A stretch of DNA of 64,000 nucleotides from Roseiarcus sp963787135 (GCA_963787135.1 CAWBBW010000020.1:1-64000), one strand, 5' to 3'; counted from the stretch's first letter, positions 26,738-35,419 are shown. A program made the numbers and translations. The notes: a model not told the origin generated them from the letters alone.

Positions 26738-27643
26738 ATGGATCCGCTGTCCCAAGTCATCTCGTTTCTGGAGCTGAGAAACTATCGCGTCGGCGGCTTC
26801 GAGGCGGGCGGCGACTGGTCGATCCGCTTCGATCCATTTAAGGGGGTTAAATGCTACGCCGTGACCTCGGGCGCATGCTGGCTCGCGGTGGAGGGGGCTG
26901 GCGAGCCGGTGCTTTTCCAGCAGGGCGACTGCCTCCTGTTGCCCCACGGCTCGCCGTTTCGAGTCGCAAGCGATCCGGCCCTGCCGCCCGAGGATTGGAA
27001 GCGCCACTTTCTCGGCGCCCGCGAAGGCGCGCTGGTCAAGCTGAACGACGGCGGCGGGGTGACGGTGCTCGGCGGCCATTTCCAGCTCGCCGGGCCGCAG
27101 GCGGAGATGCTGATCGGCACGCTGCCGCCGATCGTCCATTTGCAGAGCAAGACCGATCGCGAGAATTTGCGCTGGGCCTTCGACCGGATGCGGCAGGAGA
27201 TGGTCGATGCCAAGCCGGGAGGCGTCCTGATCATACAGCAGCTCGCCACCATGATCTTCGTCCAGGCGCTCCGCCTCTATCTCGACGACAGTAAGGGCGT
27301 CGGCTGGCTGTTTGCGCTCTCCGACAAGCATGTGGGGGCGGCGATCGCGGCGATCCACCGCCAGCCGGCGCGGCGCTGGACGGTGGCGGCGCTGGCCCTC
27401 GAGGTCGGCATGTCGCGATCCGGCTTCGCAGCGCGATTTGGGCAATTGGTCGGCGACGGACCGATCGAATATCTCACGCGCTGGCGGATGCTGCTCGCTG
27501 GACGCAGCCTGTCGCGCGGCGAACCCGTCGGCGCTATCGCCCGTGCGCTCGGGTATGAATCGGAAAGCGCGTTTCGCACTGCCTATAAGCGCGTGATGGG
27601 CGCCACGCCTCGCCATCACGCGCGCCTGGCGGCGGTTGCATAG
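26738..27643 (+). CDS. AraC-family transcriptional regulator with cupin domain
   Basis: This is a 301-residue DNA-binding regulator. The N-terminal half is a cupin-type sensor of the kind found in AraC proteins that neighbour oxidoreductase genes (VKCYAVTSGACWLAVEGAGE, QQGDCLLLPHGSPFRVASDP). The C-terminal half holds two HTH motifs: WTVAALALEVGMSRSGFAAR, then EPVGAIARALGYESESAFRT, ending AYKRVMGATPRHHA, the AraC signature. It is divergent from the MDR oxidoreductase gene, but an IS1595 copy now lies between, so any shared control is probably broken. The inducer is unknown. Confidence 0.92.
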   Translation: MDPLSQVISFLELRNYRVGGFEAGGDWSIRFDPFKGVKCYAVTSGACWLAVEGAGEPVLFQQGDCLLLPHGSPFRVASDPALPPEDWKRHFLGAREGALVKLNDGGGVTVLGGHFQLAGPQAEMLIGTLPPIVHLQSKTDRENLRWAFDRMRQEMVDAKPGGVLIIQQLATMIFVQALRLYLDDSKGVGWLFALSDKHVGAAIAAIHRQPARRWTVAALALEVGMSRSGFAARFGQLVGDGPIEYLTRWRMLLAGRSLSRGEPVGAIARALGYESESAFRTAYKRVMGATPRHHARLAAVA

Positions 27644-27654
27644 GAGGCAGGCCC

Positions 27655-27715
27655 TCCTTCCCCCCTCGCGGGGGAAGGTGTCGTTGCGAAGCAACGACGG
27701 ATGAGCATCTGTGAT
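27655..27715. repeat. Dispersed palindromic intergenic repeat, copy 1
   Basis: On the reverse strand this reads CATCCGTCGTTGCTTCGC, then AACGACACCTTCCCCC, then GCGAGGGGGGAAGGAGGGC, with nested stems. The same layout recurs at 29.3 kb. Such repeats are scattered between genes in many Rhizobiales. Confidence 0.6.
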
Positions 27716-27720
27716 GGGAG

Positions 27721-28702
27721 TCAAGCGTGAAGAGGCTCCCAGAGTCGATTTTGAGCGACGAGGGTATTGGCGAGAACGAGGAGTTTTCGCATGACGGCGG
27801 TGATGGCGACTTTGGGCTTTTTTCCGCTGGCGATGAGACGGTCGTAGAAGACTTTGAAGGCTGGATTGTGTCGAGAGGCGGAAAGGGCGGCCATGTACAA
27901 GGAGCGTCGCAGGTGGGGTCGTCCGCCTCTGATGTGGCGCGCGCCGTGGTGCTGGCCGCTGTCGTAGGCGATGGGGGCAAGGCCGACGATCATGGCGGTC
28001 TCTTTGGCGGAGAGAGGGCCGAGTTCGATGAGGCCGACGATGAGGGCGATAGCGGTTGCGATCCCGACGCCGGGGATGGAGGTGAGGATAGCGAAGCGGC
28101 GGGCAAGGAGCGGATCGGCGGCGATCAGGCGCTGGATTTCGGCCTCGAGATTGGCGATGGCGGTTTCGAGGGCGCGGAACTGACGCTTGAGCTCGAGGAC
28201 GGCGGGGGAGTCTTGCTCGCGCCGAGCTGGTTGAGAAGGGCGGTTCGGGCGGCGAGGGCGGCGTCGCGGCAGCGCAGCAACTCTTGAAGGCTTTCCAGGA
28301 TTTGCTGGGAGGCGAGCTCGCATCGGGCTCGAGGCTTTCGCCGAAGATGGCCAGCATCGGCAGTCGACGCATCGGTTTTGGCGAAAGCGCCGACGGCGTC
28401 GGCGAACAGGCGCGAACGGGAGGGATTGACGACGGCGACGGGGAACCCGCTGGCGTGGAGAAAGCGATGAGCCAGGCGGTGGAACTTGCCGGTCGCCTCC
28501 ATGACCACGAGCGCGACATCGTAAGCCTAAGACAACGCTTCAGTCGTTTTAGACCGTGGGTATCGTTGGCGAACGCGTATCTCAAACCGAGCGGATGGAT
28601 GAAGACGTCGAGTTTTGCTTTACAGACGTCGATGCCGAGGTAGACTTGCGTTGCGCTTCGTTCGGGCAAAACCTTGCCTTGCATGCGGGACTTGCTCCCC
28701 AT
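27721..28702 (-). pseudogene. IS110-family transposase, frameshifted
   Basis: The first part has the RuvC-like start YLGIDVCKAKLDVFIHPLG with the first catalytic Asp. After about 28,530 the reading shifts to VMEATGKFHRLAHRFLHASG and VAVVNPSRSRLFADAVGAFA, then near 28,240 to LKRQFRALETAIANLEAEIQ. The Transposase_20 part follows: ILTSIPGVGIATAIALIVGL, GLAPIAYDSGQHHGARHIRG and SLYMAALSASRHNP. At least two or three indels are needed, so it is inactive. It belongs to the IS110 group proper and is unlike the element at 42-43.7 kb. Element ends were not identified; the non-coding part would lie at 28.7-28.9 kb. Confidence 0.85.
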
Positions 28703-28788
28703 CATCTGTTCAGGACAGGCGCGAAGGGCGGACGGATCAAGCTCATCCACGGATCTAAGCCAAGGGGTGCACGATCCCGCCCGCCCGA

Positions 28789-28820
28789 CCGCCCGGGGGT
28801 GGCCACCCCCGGGCGGTCAT
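28789..28820. repeat. Perfect 32-bp GC palindrome
   Basis: GACCGCCCGGGGGTGG is followed directly by its exact complement CCACCCCCGGGCGGTC, with no loop. It lies between the IS110 pseudogene and the DUF559 gene. It could be a terminator-like hairpin without a T-run, a REP-type element or part of an IS end. Confidence 0.8.
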
Positions 28821-28925
28821 CCCAAGGCTTAAGCCGATTCGGGACGAAACGATCATGCAAGGGGGGTCGCGCGGAGCGCGACGGCTTCGTATGTTCGGGG
28901 TACGAATGTCGCATAGCATGGCGCT

Positions 28926-29285
28926 ATGACGGAAGAAGTCCCGCGCTCCCTACTCCGCCGTTTCGCCCGCGAGCAGCGGGCGCAAGCCGTTCAGGCGGAG
29001 GCGCTAATCTGGCGTGCGGTTCGCAATCGGAGATGCGATGGCGCGAAGTTTCAAAGACAGGTTCCGTTGGGCAATTATATCCTTGATTTTGTGTGCTTCG
29101 AGCATCGATTGATTGTCGAAATTGACGGGCCAAGTCATGATGTCCCGGAGCGGCGGCTTGCCGACGAAGTTCGCGACGTCTGGTTGCGAGAGCAGGGCTT
29201 TCGGGTTCTCAGGTTGCCGAACGAGCTTGTGATTGCGTCGACGGAACTGGCGGTTGCGCGGATCCGCGATGCAATGACGAATTGA
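28926..29285 (+). CDS. DUF559 / VSR-like endonuclease-fold protein
   Basis: This is a 119-residue protein. The core LGNYILDFVCFEHRLIVEID followed by GPSHDVPERRLADEVRD is the DUF559 signature: DFVC and EIDG carry the acidic residues of a restriction-endonuclease-like fold related to Vsr mismatch endonucleases. The N-terminal AEALIWRAVRNRRCDGAKFQ and RQVPLG is also standard. These proteins are common between mobile elements in alphaproteobacteria, and their biological role is not settled. A dispersed repeat lies on each side of this region. The gene is intact. Confidence 0.88.
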   Translation: MTEEVPRSLLRRFAREQRAQAVQAEALIWRAVRNRRCDGAKFQRQVPLGNYILDFVCFEHRLIVEIDGPSHDVPERRLADEVRDVWLREQGFRVLRLPNELVIASTELAVARIRDAMTN

Positions 29286-29319
29286 GCGGAACTTCACGAA
29301 GCCCTCGCTCCGCGCGACC

Positions 29320-29375
29320 CCCCTCATCCGGCGGGCTTCGCCCGCCACCTTCCCCCTCAAGGGGGGAAGGAGGGC
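29320..29375. repeat. Dispersed palindromic intergenic repeat, copy 2
   Basis: CCCCTCATCCGGCGGGCTTC is followed by GCCCGCCACCTTCCCCC and GGGGGGAAGGAGGGC. It has the same order of elements as the repeat at 27.65 kb but the opposite orientation, and lies just after the DUF559 gene. Confidence 0.6.
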
Positions 29376-29551
29376 GTCCAGCGGCCCGCCGCTCACGCGA
29401 GCGATGGCGAAAACGAAGTTGTTGGTGACCTCTTCGAGCCTGTCGAACCGTCCCGGCTGGCCGCCTTTTGAGGGGCGGGTGTGCTAACGCCATCAACTCA
29501 CTGAAACGTGGCCATTCAGGAAGGAAGGACGCTCACCCTTCCTCACCTGCT

Positions 29552-30253
29552 CTACGATCCCGACCAGCGCGACACGCCCCAGCCGATCGGTTTGCGCTTG
29601 TTTCCGGGATGGGCGGGATCGGGGCCCCAGATCGCCTGATAGGTGTCGAAGCATCGACCCGCCCGCTGGAGGGCGACGCCCACGCCGATCAGCGCAATCC
29701 ACCAGAGCGCGAGGACGAGCGGCATCCAGCGTGGCGCGTCGACGAGCGCGAGCCCGAGAGCGGTCGCGGCTAGGGCAAACGGCACGGCGATCCATCCAAG
29801 GCTCTTGTGAACCCTCTCGAAAACGATGCGCCGCGGCGTCATGTCGTAATGATCGCCACGAAGCGTGGGTTCGGTCGGTCCGCCTTTGTGGCCGCGCAGC
29901 AGAGCAGCGGCGACCTGCACCCAGCCAATAACGACCGCCATCCAGCCGCAGAGGCGATGAATCGCCGCCGCGCCGCCGGCGCCGCTTGCGTTCTCGAACG
30001 CGATGAGGAGCCCCAGCGTCATTGCCGCGACGCCGGCGCTCTGCACCCAGAGATGCGTGCGCCACCAGCGCTTGTTGTCGAGCGCGCGCGGCCAGTCCTG
30101 GCCCGGTGTCACCTTGAAATAGCGCGCCGCGAGCATGCCGATCGGCAGCAGAAAGCTCCAGCTCAGCACCATCAGCCGCCCATGCCAGGCGGCCCAAGGC
30201 GCGATCGCATGATCGGGCGCGCCGGAGATCGGCGTCAGAAGCCATTCGATCAT
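29552..30253 (-). CDS. Cytochrome b561-type membrane protein
   Basis: From ATG 30253 the protein has 233 residues and five to six hydrophobic segments. Conserved His residues lie in APWAAWHGRLMVLSWSFLL, RTHLWVQSAGVAAM, AIHRLCGWMAVVIGWVQ and FERVHKSLGW, matching the pattern of haem ligands in eukaryote-like cytochrome b561 domains. It probably moves electrons across the inner membrane; partners are unknown. It is monocistronic. Convergent with nothing obvious, it sits at the border between the IS-rich region and core genes. Confidence 0.8.
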   Translation of the reverse strand: MIEWLLTPISGAPDHAIAPWAAWHGRLMVLSWSFLLPIGMLAARYFKVTPGQDWPRALDNKRWWRTHLWVQSAGVAAMTLGLLIAFENASGAGGAAAIHRLCGWMAVVIGWVQVAAALLRGHKGGPTEPTLRGDHYDMTPRRIVFERVHKSLGWIAVPFALAATALGLALVDAPRWMPLVLALWWIALIGVGVALQRAGRCFDTYQAIWGPDPAHPGNKRKPIGWGVSRWSGS

Positions 30254-30633
30254 GGTTGTCGCCCGCGCGTCTACCATTGCCCGTTCTGCGCCGCTGCGCC
30301 GGTCACGATTCTTAGCGGCATTAGCGCTTCAAACGTAGCACGTTCGTCGCTACGTTCTTGCTCGGCCGCGCTGCGGCGCCAGAAACGAAGAACGCGAAGT
30401 TAGAAGATACTTATTCCACTCCCCAAACTCGGTTCTTCCAAACCCCCAATTCCTCTTGCTGAAAAGCAACAGAAAGCTGCTTGGCATCTTTTGGCGTGCC
30501 AATAAATGAGATTCCTCGAAAGAAACATTCACTGAAAGACACATGCGAAAGTAGAAATCCTTTAGAAACGCGGGGCCAGTTATAAGACATTTTTCGAACG
30601 TTCGATTTGAGATGAACGGAGCGTCGCTTTTGA
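30254..30633. other. Intergenic region, AT-richer, no gene seen
   Basis: A short reverse-strand frame (30,350-30,544) has no plausible ribosome-binding site or family. I see no RNA gene or clear terminator in this stretch. Confidence 0.5.
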
Positions 30634-31063
30634 CTAACTCGATTTTATCGATACTTCTTCTCTTACGTAACGAACCTTATCTTGGACGTTGGACTTCACT
30701 TCCGGGTTTGGGCGACGCGTTTTAAACCGGACATCGGCCCAGAGGGTCAGCGCCGCGCCGCACGCAGAGTCCCGTTATGAGCACGTACCAGGGGCTGCCC
30801 GTAAGTCCTGTCGCAAAAGATGACAGGGTGCTTATCAATGCACCCCAGTGATCCTCGAGGACCTTATCAAAGCCGAGATGTTCGGCCAGTTTAGCGGCGG
30901 GAGTTTGCAGAAACGGAACGACCAATACGGTGACGACCGCCCCAACCGCCCAGCTGATAAATGACCTGATCGCACGCCGACAGCCCTGACTTCGTGTGCG
31001 CCTTTGCGCAATCGATGCCGGGCAAATGGCATTGGAAAAGTGCGCCCAACGCCGCCCGATCAT
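30634..31063 (-). pseudogene. Small two-helix membrane protein, frameshifted
   Basis: The first part gives ISWAVGAVVTVLVVPFLQTP, a membrane span, then KLAEHLGFDKVLEDHWGALI and a second span beginning SPWYVLITGLCV. The frame then yields RRGADPLG and stops. Shifting by one base near 30,765 gives a natural continuation of the second helix (GAALTLWADVRFKTRRPNPE) and a polar tail to a TAG at 30634-30636. The intact protein would have about 140 residues. I do not know its family; the two-helix form with a polar loop resembles small phage-type or regulator membrane proteins. Confidence 0.4.
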
Positions 31064-31155
31064 TTAGTCTAGCTACCCCGTTCGTAGCTAAATGCGGGTC
31101 TCGGTCGTTAAACCGCTTGTGTCGTTCGGGCCAAATACCGAGTGGCGGGGCCTGC

Positions 31156-32040
31156 TTATGCGGAGAAGCTCGCCATCGCCTTCTCGACGATCACTGCGCC
31201 GGCTTCCTGGACAAAATGGCCGGCGTCGGCAAGCTCCAGCGGCGGCGGGCAGTTTCGAATGTTGGCCCGCAGCGCCCGCATCGCCGGCGGACCGAGAACC
31301 GGATCCTGCATGCCGATCGCCATGAAGCTCTTGCCGGTCCAGGTCTTCGACCAGAAATCCCTCGCCCGGCGCGATAGCGCGGCGCCCTCGGCGTCTGGCC
31401 GGTCCGGCACGAGATTGGGGAAGCGCCGCACGCCGGACTTGTAGCGCGCGTCCGGAAAGGGCGCCGCATAGGCGGCCGCCTCGGCGTCGCTTAAAGACGG
31501 AACCGCCCGCTTCATCAGCGCCGCGACGTCCATGTCGGGCTTGCTGTTGGAGAAGGCGCGCCAGGCAAGGAAGCCTTCGCCGAGCGGAACGTCGCCCGTG
31601 CCGAGGCCCGTGTTCATCACCAGGAGCCGTTCGAAGCGCGCGGGCATGTCCATCGGAATCGTGAGCCCGATGAGCCCGCCCCAGTCCTGACAGACGAGGG
31701 TGATGCGCTTGAGGTCGAGCGCCTCGATCAAGGCGATGATGGCGTCGCGATGAAAGGCGAAGGTGTAGGTCGCTTCATCTTCCGGCTTGTCCGAGCGGCC
31801 AAAGCCGAAAAAATCCGGCGCGACGACGCGGAGATTCGCAGCGAGAAGAGCGGGAATCATCTTGCGGTAGAGATAGGACCAGGTTGGCTGGCCATGCAGG
31901 CAGAGCGCGACCGGCCCGTCGCGCGGGCCTTCGTCGAGAGTATGCATGCGCAAGGCCCCGGCGCCTTCAAGGTAATGAGGCGCGAAGGAGTATCCAGGCA
32001 AGTCGGCGAAGCGTTCGTCCGGGGTGCGCAGAGCTTTCAT
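31156..32040 (-). CDS. Haloalkane dehalogenase, HLD-I type
   Basis: This alpha/beta-hydrolase of 294 residues hydrolyses carbon-halogen bonds to alcohol and halide. The active site of subfamily I (DhlA/DhmA type) is complete: nucleophile Asp119 and halide-binding Trp120 in VCQDWGGLIG, second halide-binding Trp160 in GFLAWRAF, catalytic acid Asp246 in AIGMQDPVLG, and His275 in ADAGHFVQEAG. The oxyanion motif is HGQPTWSYLYRKM. The start is ATG 32040. No regulator or second dehalogenation gene lies nearby; a FAH-family gene follows 365 bp upstream on the same strand. The natural substrate cannot be told from sequence. Confidence 0.93.
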   Translation of the reverse strand: MKALRTPDERFADLPGYSFAPHYLEGAGALRMHTLDEGPRDGPVALCLHGQPTWSYLYRKMIPALLAANLRVVAPDFFGFGRSDKPEDEATYTFAFHRDAIIALIEALDLKRITLVCQDWGGLIGLTIPMDMPARFERLLVMNTGLGTGDVPLGEGFLAWRAFSNSKPDMDVAALMKRAVPSLSDAEAAAYAAPFPDARYKSGVRRFPNLVPDRPDAEGAALSRRARDFWSKTWTGKSFMAIGMQDPVLGPPAMRALRANIRNCPPPLELADAGHFVQEAGAVIVEKAMASFSA

Positions 32041-32175
32041 GGGCGTCGTGTCCTCCAAAAGTCGAGATGGCGATGAAGGGGCAGGAGCGAACCAACGCCC
32101 TTCCCATGCGTAGACTGCAATACGCCGGAGCCTCCACGCGCTCTTTTGCAGCCGCCGGATCTCCTGTTTCACCCG

Positions 32176-32340
32176 CCTGTTATGGCCCTGATAAGTAAGA
32201 AATAGCCCCTGTTAGCCGCCTGTTATTTTGCTGTCGCCTTGCGTGCGGTTTCTTTCGTAAGCCGCTGACAAATCAGGGTCTTCTCGCGAACTGATAGGAT
32301 GAAATCCCCCTTTTTTCTGCCCATAACAGGCCATAACAGG
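32176..32340. repeat. Inverted and tandem CCTGTTATGG repeats flanking a short segment
   Basis: CCTGTTATGG stands at 32176-32185. Partial copies CCTGTTA and CCTGTTAT are at 32208 and 32219, and the inverted form CCATAACAGG occurs twice in tandem at 32321-32340. They bracket about 150 bp with a short reverse frame ending in a basic stretch. The rest of the gap between the dehalogenase and the FAH gene holds nothing that I recognise. Confidence 0.5.
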
Positions 32341-32404
32341 CATGAAGATGGCGCGCGGTCGCTGTCGAACGCATGCGCGGGCTGCATAACGCCCGCACGC
32401 AGAT

Positions 32405-33109
32405 CTAAGGAGGAGCGATGGTGAGCGCGATCGTCCCCACGCCTTCGATCCGGCCCTCGAGGACGTCGCCGGGCTTGACCGGGCCGACGCCTTCCGGCGT
32501 TCCGGTGAAGATCAGGTCGCCCGGTTCGAGATGGTAGAAGAGCGACAGGTCCGCGATCAGTTCGCGTACGTTCCAGATCAGCTTGTCGAGGTCCGAGCGC
32601 TGGCGGATCTCTTTGTTCACCGAGAGCTCGATTGCTCCGCGCTCGAGCACGACGCCCGGCGCGGGGACGATGTCCGACACGACGGCGGAGCCTTCGACAT
32701 TCTTGGCGAGGTCCCACGGCCGACCCTTGTCCCGGAGCGCGAACTGGAGGTCGCGGCGCGTCATGTCGAGGCCGCAGGCATAGCCGTAGATCAGCCGGTG
32801 CGCATTCTCGACTGTCACGCGGAAACCGCGATCGCCGATCACGACGACGAGCTCCATCTCGTGGTGATAATTGGCCGTTTCCGGAGGATAGGCGACGCTC
32901 GCGCCCGACTCGACGAGCGCCTGGGGCGACTTGGTGAAGTAGAACGGACGGTCCACGGACCTGTCGACCGGGCGGCCCATCTCGGCGGCGTGCGCGTGAT
33001 AATTGCGCCCGACGAAGAAGAGGCGGTTGACCGGAGCTCGCGCGGCCGCTCCCCGAACGGCGAGAGACTGGATGGGCGGCGGACTCCAGAGGTAAGGCGA
33101 TTGGGTCAT
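32405..33109 (-). CDS. Fumarylacetoacetate hydrolase family protein
   Basis: From ATG 33109 this 234-residue enzyme shows the FAH fold of small bacterial acylpyruvate or oxaloacetate hydrolases/tautomerases. LFFVGRNYHAHAAEMG is the usual opening, and NYHHEMELVVVIG holds two of the acidic metal ligands. GYACGLDMTRRDLQFALRDK with RPWDLAKNVEGSAVV and LIFTGTPEGVGPVKPGD are typical later motifs. It probably needs Mg2+ or Mn2+ and cleaves a C-C bond in a diketo or acylpyruvate substrate. It stands between the dehalogenase and the yacG-maf-infA group. Confidence 0.9.
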   Translation of the reverse strand: MTQSPYLWSPPPIQSLAVRGAAARAPVNRLFFVGRNYHAHAAEMGRPVDRSVDRPFYFTKSPQALVESGASVAYPPETANYHHEMELVVVIGDRGFRVTVENAHRLIYGYACGLDMTRRDLQFALRDKGRPWDLAKNVEGSAVVSDIVPAPGVVLERGAIELSVNKEIRQRSDLDKLIWNVRELIADLSLFYHLEPGDLIFTGTPEGVGPVKPGDVLEGRIEGVGTIALTIAPP

Positions 33110-33152
33110 GAAGGATCCTGAGATGGGAAGTCGCAACCGCGAGGACCGGACC

Positions 33153-33368
33153 TTACTCCTCCTCGTCGCCGGGTTCCTGCTCGACGGACGGCCCCGGGAT
33201 GACATAGCCGCCTTTCAGCCAGCGATGCAGGTCGACGTCGGCGCAGCGCTTGGAGCAGAACGGGTCATACCTCTCGCTGCGCGGCTTGCCGCAGTTCGGG
33301 CAGACGCGGTTCTTCTGCTCCTTTGCAGGCCGTTCCGGCGGCGTGTTGTCGTTGGCGTCAGCGTTCAT
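33153..33368 (-). CDS. yacG: DNA gyrase inhibitor YacG
   Basis: This is a 71-residue protein with one zinc site: CPNCGKPRSERYDPFCSKRC holds all four Cys ligands, followed by ADVDLHRWLKGGYVIPG, the YacG signature. In E. coli YacG binds GyrB and blocks DNA binding by gyrase. ATG 33366-33368 overlaps the maf stop by four bases (ATGA). The order infA-maf-yacG is the usual alphaproteobacterial one and supports all three calls. Confidence 0.93.
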   Translation of the reverse strand: MNADANDNTPPERPAKEQKNRVCPNCGKPRSERYDPFCSKRCADVDLHRWLKGGYVIPGPSVEQEPGDEEE

Positions 33369-34004
33369 TTGAGCAGGTTCGCGACCCATTGCCGATGGGG
33401 ATAATAGCCTTCGCCCGCAAGCAGCGCCGCGGCCTCCGCGAGCGGCAGGCCGACGACATTGGAGTAGGAGCCGACAAGCCGCACGATGAAGGCGCCTGCG
33501 AGGCCCTGGATGGCGTAGCCGCCGGCCTTGCCGCGCCACTCGCCGCTGCCGAGATAGGCCTCGATCTCCTCGCGCGACAGGCGCTTGAAGCGCACGCGCG
33601 TCTCGACCAGCCGCCGCCTCAGCCCGCCGCCTGGCGTCGCCAGGGCGAGGCCGGTATAGACCCGATGCGCACGGCCCGACAGGAGGCGCAAGCACGCTTC
33701 CGCCTCGTCGAGAATTCTCGCATTTCGGCAGCATCCGCCGCCCGACGCAGACCACTGTGTCGGCGGCGAGCGTCAGGCAGGGAACGAGCTCGGGGACTTT
33801 GAGCGCAAGCGCAGCGGAGGTTGTCGCCTTTTCCGAGGCCAGCCTCTGAGCGAGCGCGCGCGGCGATTCGCCGCGCCGCGGCGTTTCGTCGATTTCGGAC
33901 GGAAGAACGGAATCGGGCTCGACGCCGATCTGGGCCAGGAGCGCAAGCCGCCGCGGCGAGCCGGAGGCCAACACGAAACGGGGGCGAGGTCGGGAGGAAC
34001 TCAA
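33365..34004 (-). CDS. maf: Maf-like nucleoside triphosphate pyrophosphatase, frameshifted
   Basis: Maf proteins hydrolyse modified or canonical NTPs (house-cleaning). The first part is perfect (FVLASGSPRRLALLAQIGVE, then LAADTVVCVGRRMLPK). At about 33,725 one extra base shifts the frame; after correction the reading is ARILDEAEACLRLLSGRAHR, VYTGLALATPGG, GYAIQGLAGAFIVRLVGSYS and a normal C-terminus. The intact protein would have about 212 residues. As sequenced the first frame runs through and joins yacG in frame, giving a false fusion. Maf is conserved in a core operon here, so a sequencing indel is a serious possibility. Confidence 0.85.
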
Positions 34005-34038
34005 GGTCCGGTTCCAGGGATGCGCCGCAGCGCCGCCC

Positions 34039-34257
34039 TCACTTGAAGCGGTAGGTGATGCGGCCCTTGGTCAGGTCGTAGGGCGTCATTTCGACAAGGA
34101 CCTTGTCCCCCGCAAGCACGCGGATGCGGTTCTTGCGCATTTTGCCCGCGGTATGGGCGATAATCTCGTGATCATTCTCCAACTTGACGCGAAAGGTCGC
34201 GTTGGGGAGCAACTCGACCACGAATCCCGGGAATTCCAACAGTTCTTCTTTCGACAT
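34039..34257 (-). CDS. infA: Translation initiation factor IF-1
   Basis: This is the 72-residue S1-like OB-fold protein that binds the 30S A site during initiation. The sequence MSKEELLEFPGFVVELLPNA, with FRVKLENDHEIIAHTAGKMR, RIRVLAGDKVLVEMTPYDL and TKGRITYRFK, is diagnostic. It is intact and leads the infA-maf-yacG group. The ATG follows AGAAGGAGC-like sequence on its strand. Confidence 0.98.
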   Translation of the reverse strand: MSKEELLEFPGFVVELLPNATFRVKLENDHEIIAHTAGKMRKNRIRVLAGDKVLVEMTPYDLTKGRITYRFK

Positions 34258-34600
34258 AGGGCTCCTTCTAGGGTCGCCGCCTCGGCGATTGCAAGCGTCC
34301 GGACCGCTCCGAGCAGGCCCCGGGAAACCGCGGGCTCGGAAGTCCGGCGCCTTCAGTTGCGCCAGGCGGCGCGATCCCTAGCCCATTTCGGAGTTAAAGG
34401 GAAAGCGCGCCGGATGCGGTGGCCGCAGCCGCGAGCGCGTCGGCTAAAGTTCCATTCGCCCGGCGCGGACAGATGCATCAATCGATCGTTATCCCTCGCG
34501 GACGAATCCCGCCCGCCTCGCCACGCAGGATTAACTCCTTCTTGCTTCAGTGGGGCAGCGCGCGATCGTGCGGCCCGCCCTCAGACGAAGAGTGTCTGCA
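34258..34600. other. Divergent intergenic region upstream of infA
   Basis: This must hold the infA promoter and that of the following forward gene. No gene, RNA or clear palindrome was recognised. Confidence 0.5.
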
Positions 34601-35419
34601 ATGAATCTGCGTGTCGTCTGGCCGAGACCGCTCTGGTTTCGGTTTGTCGCCTGGTTCGACGGCATTGTTGTCGTGGCGCTCGTGGTCGCCGCGCTCGCCC
34701 TTCACATGATCAATGAGCAGGCGCTCGAAGCGGCGTCCGAGCGCAATCTCGCTACAACGGCGCTGGAGAGAGCTTCGCAAGCGATTCTGACGGCGCCTTA
34801 CGCAGTCCTCAGCTTGCTGGAATATGATGACAACACTCAGGCCGGTCGGGACGCTCCGGTGCTGTTTCGGGACGCGGTGCACACAGCGAAGCGCTCCCTG
34901 GATGAGGCTGCGCGACTTGCCCCGGAACACGCGGCCCGGATCGATGAGCTGAAGTCGCGATTCGAAGTTCTGGCCGAGCAGGCGGAGATTCCGCTGGCGA
35001 TCGGCAATGCGACGCCCGGCCTGACCCGGGGCGCCTCACTGACCGCGACGGATCTTGCTCAGTTGGCCTCTGGCGCGCGTCTCGCCGCCGAGACCGATGT
35101 TCAGATGCGCTCGCTCGCTCGGGACGTCTCGGCGCTCGACGCGGCCCTCATCGAGGCGAACTCGAGAGCGGTGGCTGGGCTTGAGGCGAGGTCGGACGCA
35201 GCGCTATTGACCATGGTCGCGGCGGGCCTCGCAGCGTTGGGCTATTTTCGAGCGTTCGGGGAAAAGAGGGCCGTGGCCCGATTGCTTTCGCGGCGCCGGC
35301 GCCGGCAAGAACTGCTCGCCGTGGAGACGGACCATCCCGGCGGTGAAAGTCTCGGCGCCGTTCCGGAAGGATCGCTTTCGGACGCCCCTTACGGCGTCGC
35401 CCGGTCCATTTCCCGGTAG
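34601..35419 (+). CDS. Membrane-anchored helical-bundle protein, unknown function
   Basis: From ATG 34601 the protein has 272 residues. A membrane helix (GIVVVALVVAALALHMI) is followed by a long helical periplasmic region of about 160 residues (LEAASERNLATTALERASQA, KRSLDEAARLAPEHAARIDE). A second membrane helix follows (ALLTMVAAGLAALGYF), then a short Arg-rich cytoplasmic tail. This is the layout of the four-helix-bundle sensor module of chemoreceptors or histidine kinases, but no signalling domain follows. It may be a stand-alone or truncated sensor. Its 3' end overlaps convergent pssA by about 30 bp. Confidence 0.55.
   Translation: MNLRVVWPRPLWFRFVAWFDGIVVVALVVAALALHMINEQALEAASERNLATTALERASQAILTAPYAVLSLLEYDDNTQAGRDAPVLFRDAVHTAKRSLDEAARLAPEHAARIDELKSRFEVLAEQAEIPLAIGNATPGLTRGASLTATDLAQLASGARLAAETDVQMRSLARDVSALDAALIEANSRAVAGLEARSDAALLTMVAAGLAALGYFRAFGEKRAVARLLSRRRRRQELLAVETDHPGGESLGAVPEGSLSDAPYGVARSISR

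Noticed and set aside
26711..28750. One 679-residue reverse-strand frame
   Set aside because: It runs antisense through the AraC gene and through shifted parts of the IS110 transposase. Only its first 50 residues are real coding sequence.
33153..34004. A Maf-YacG fusion
   Set aside because: The join results from an indel in maf; the correct maf frame ends at an ATGA overlap with yacG.
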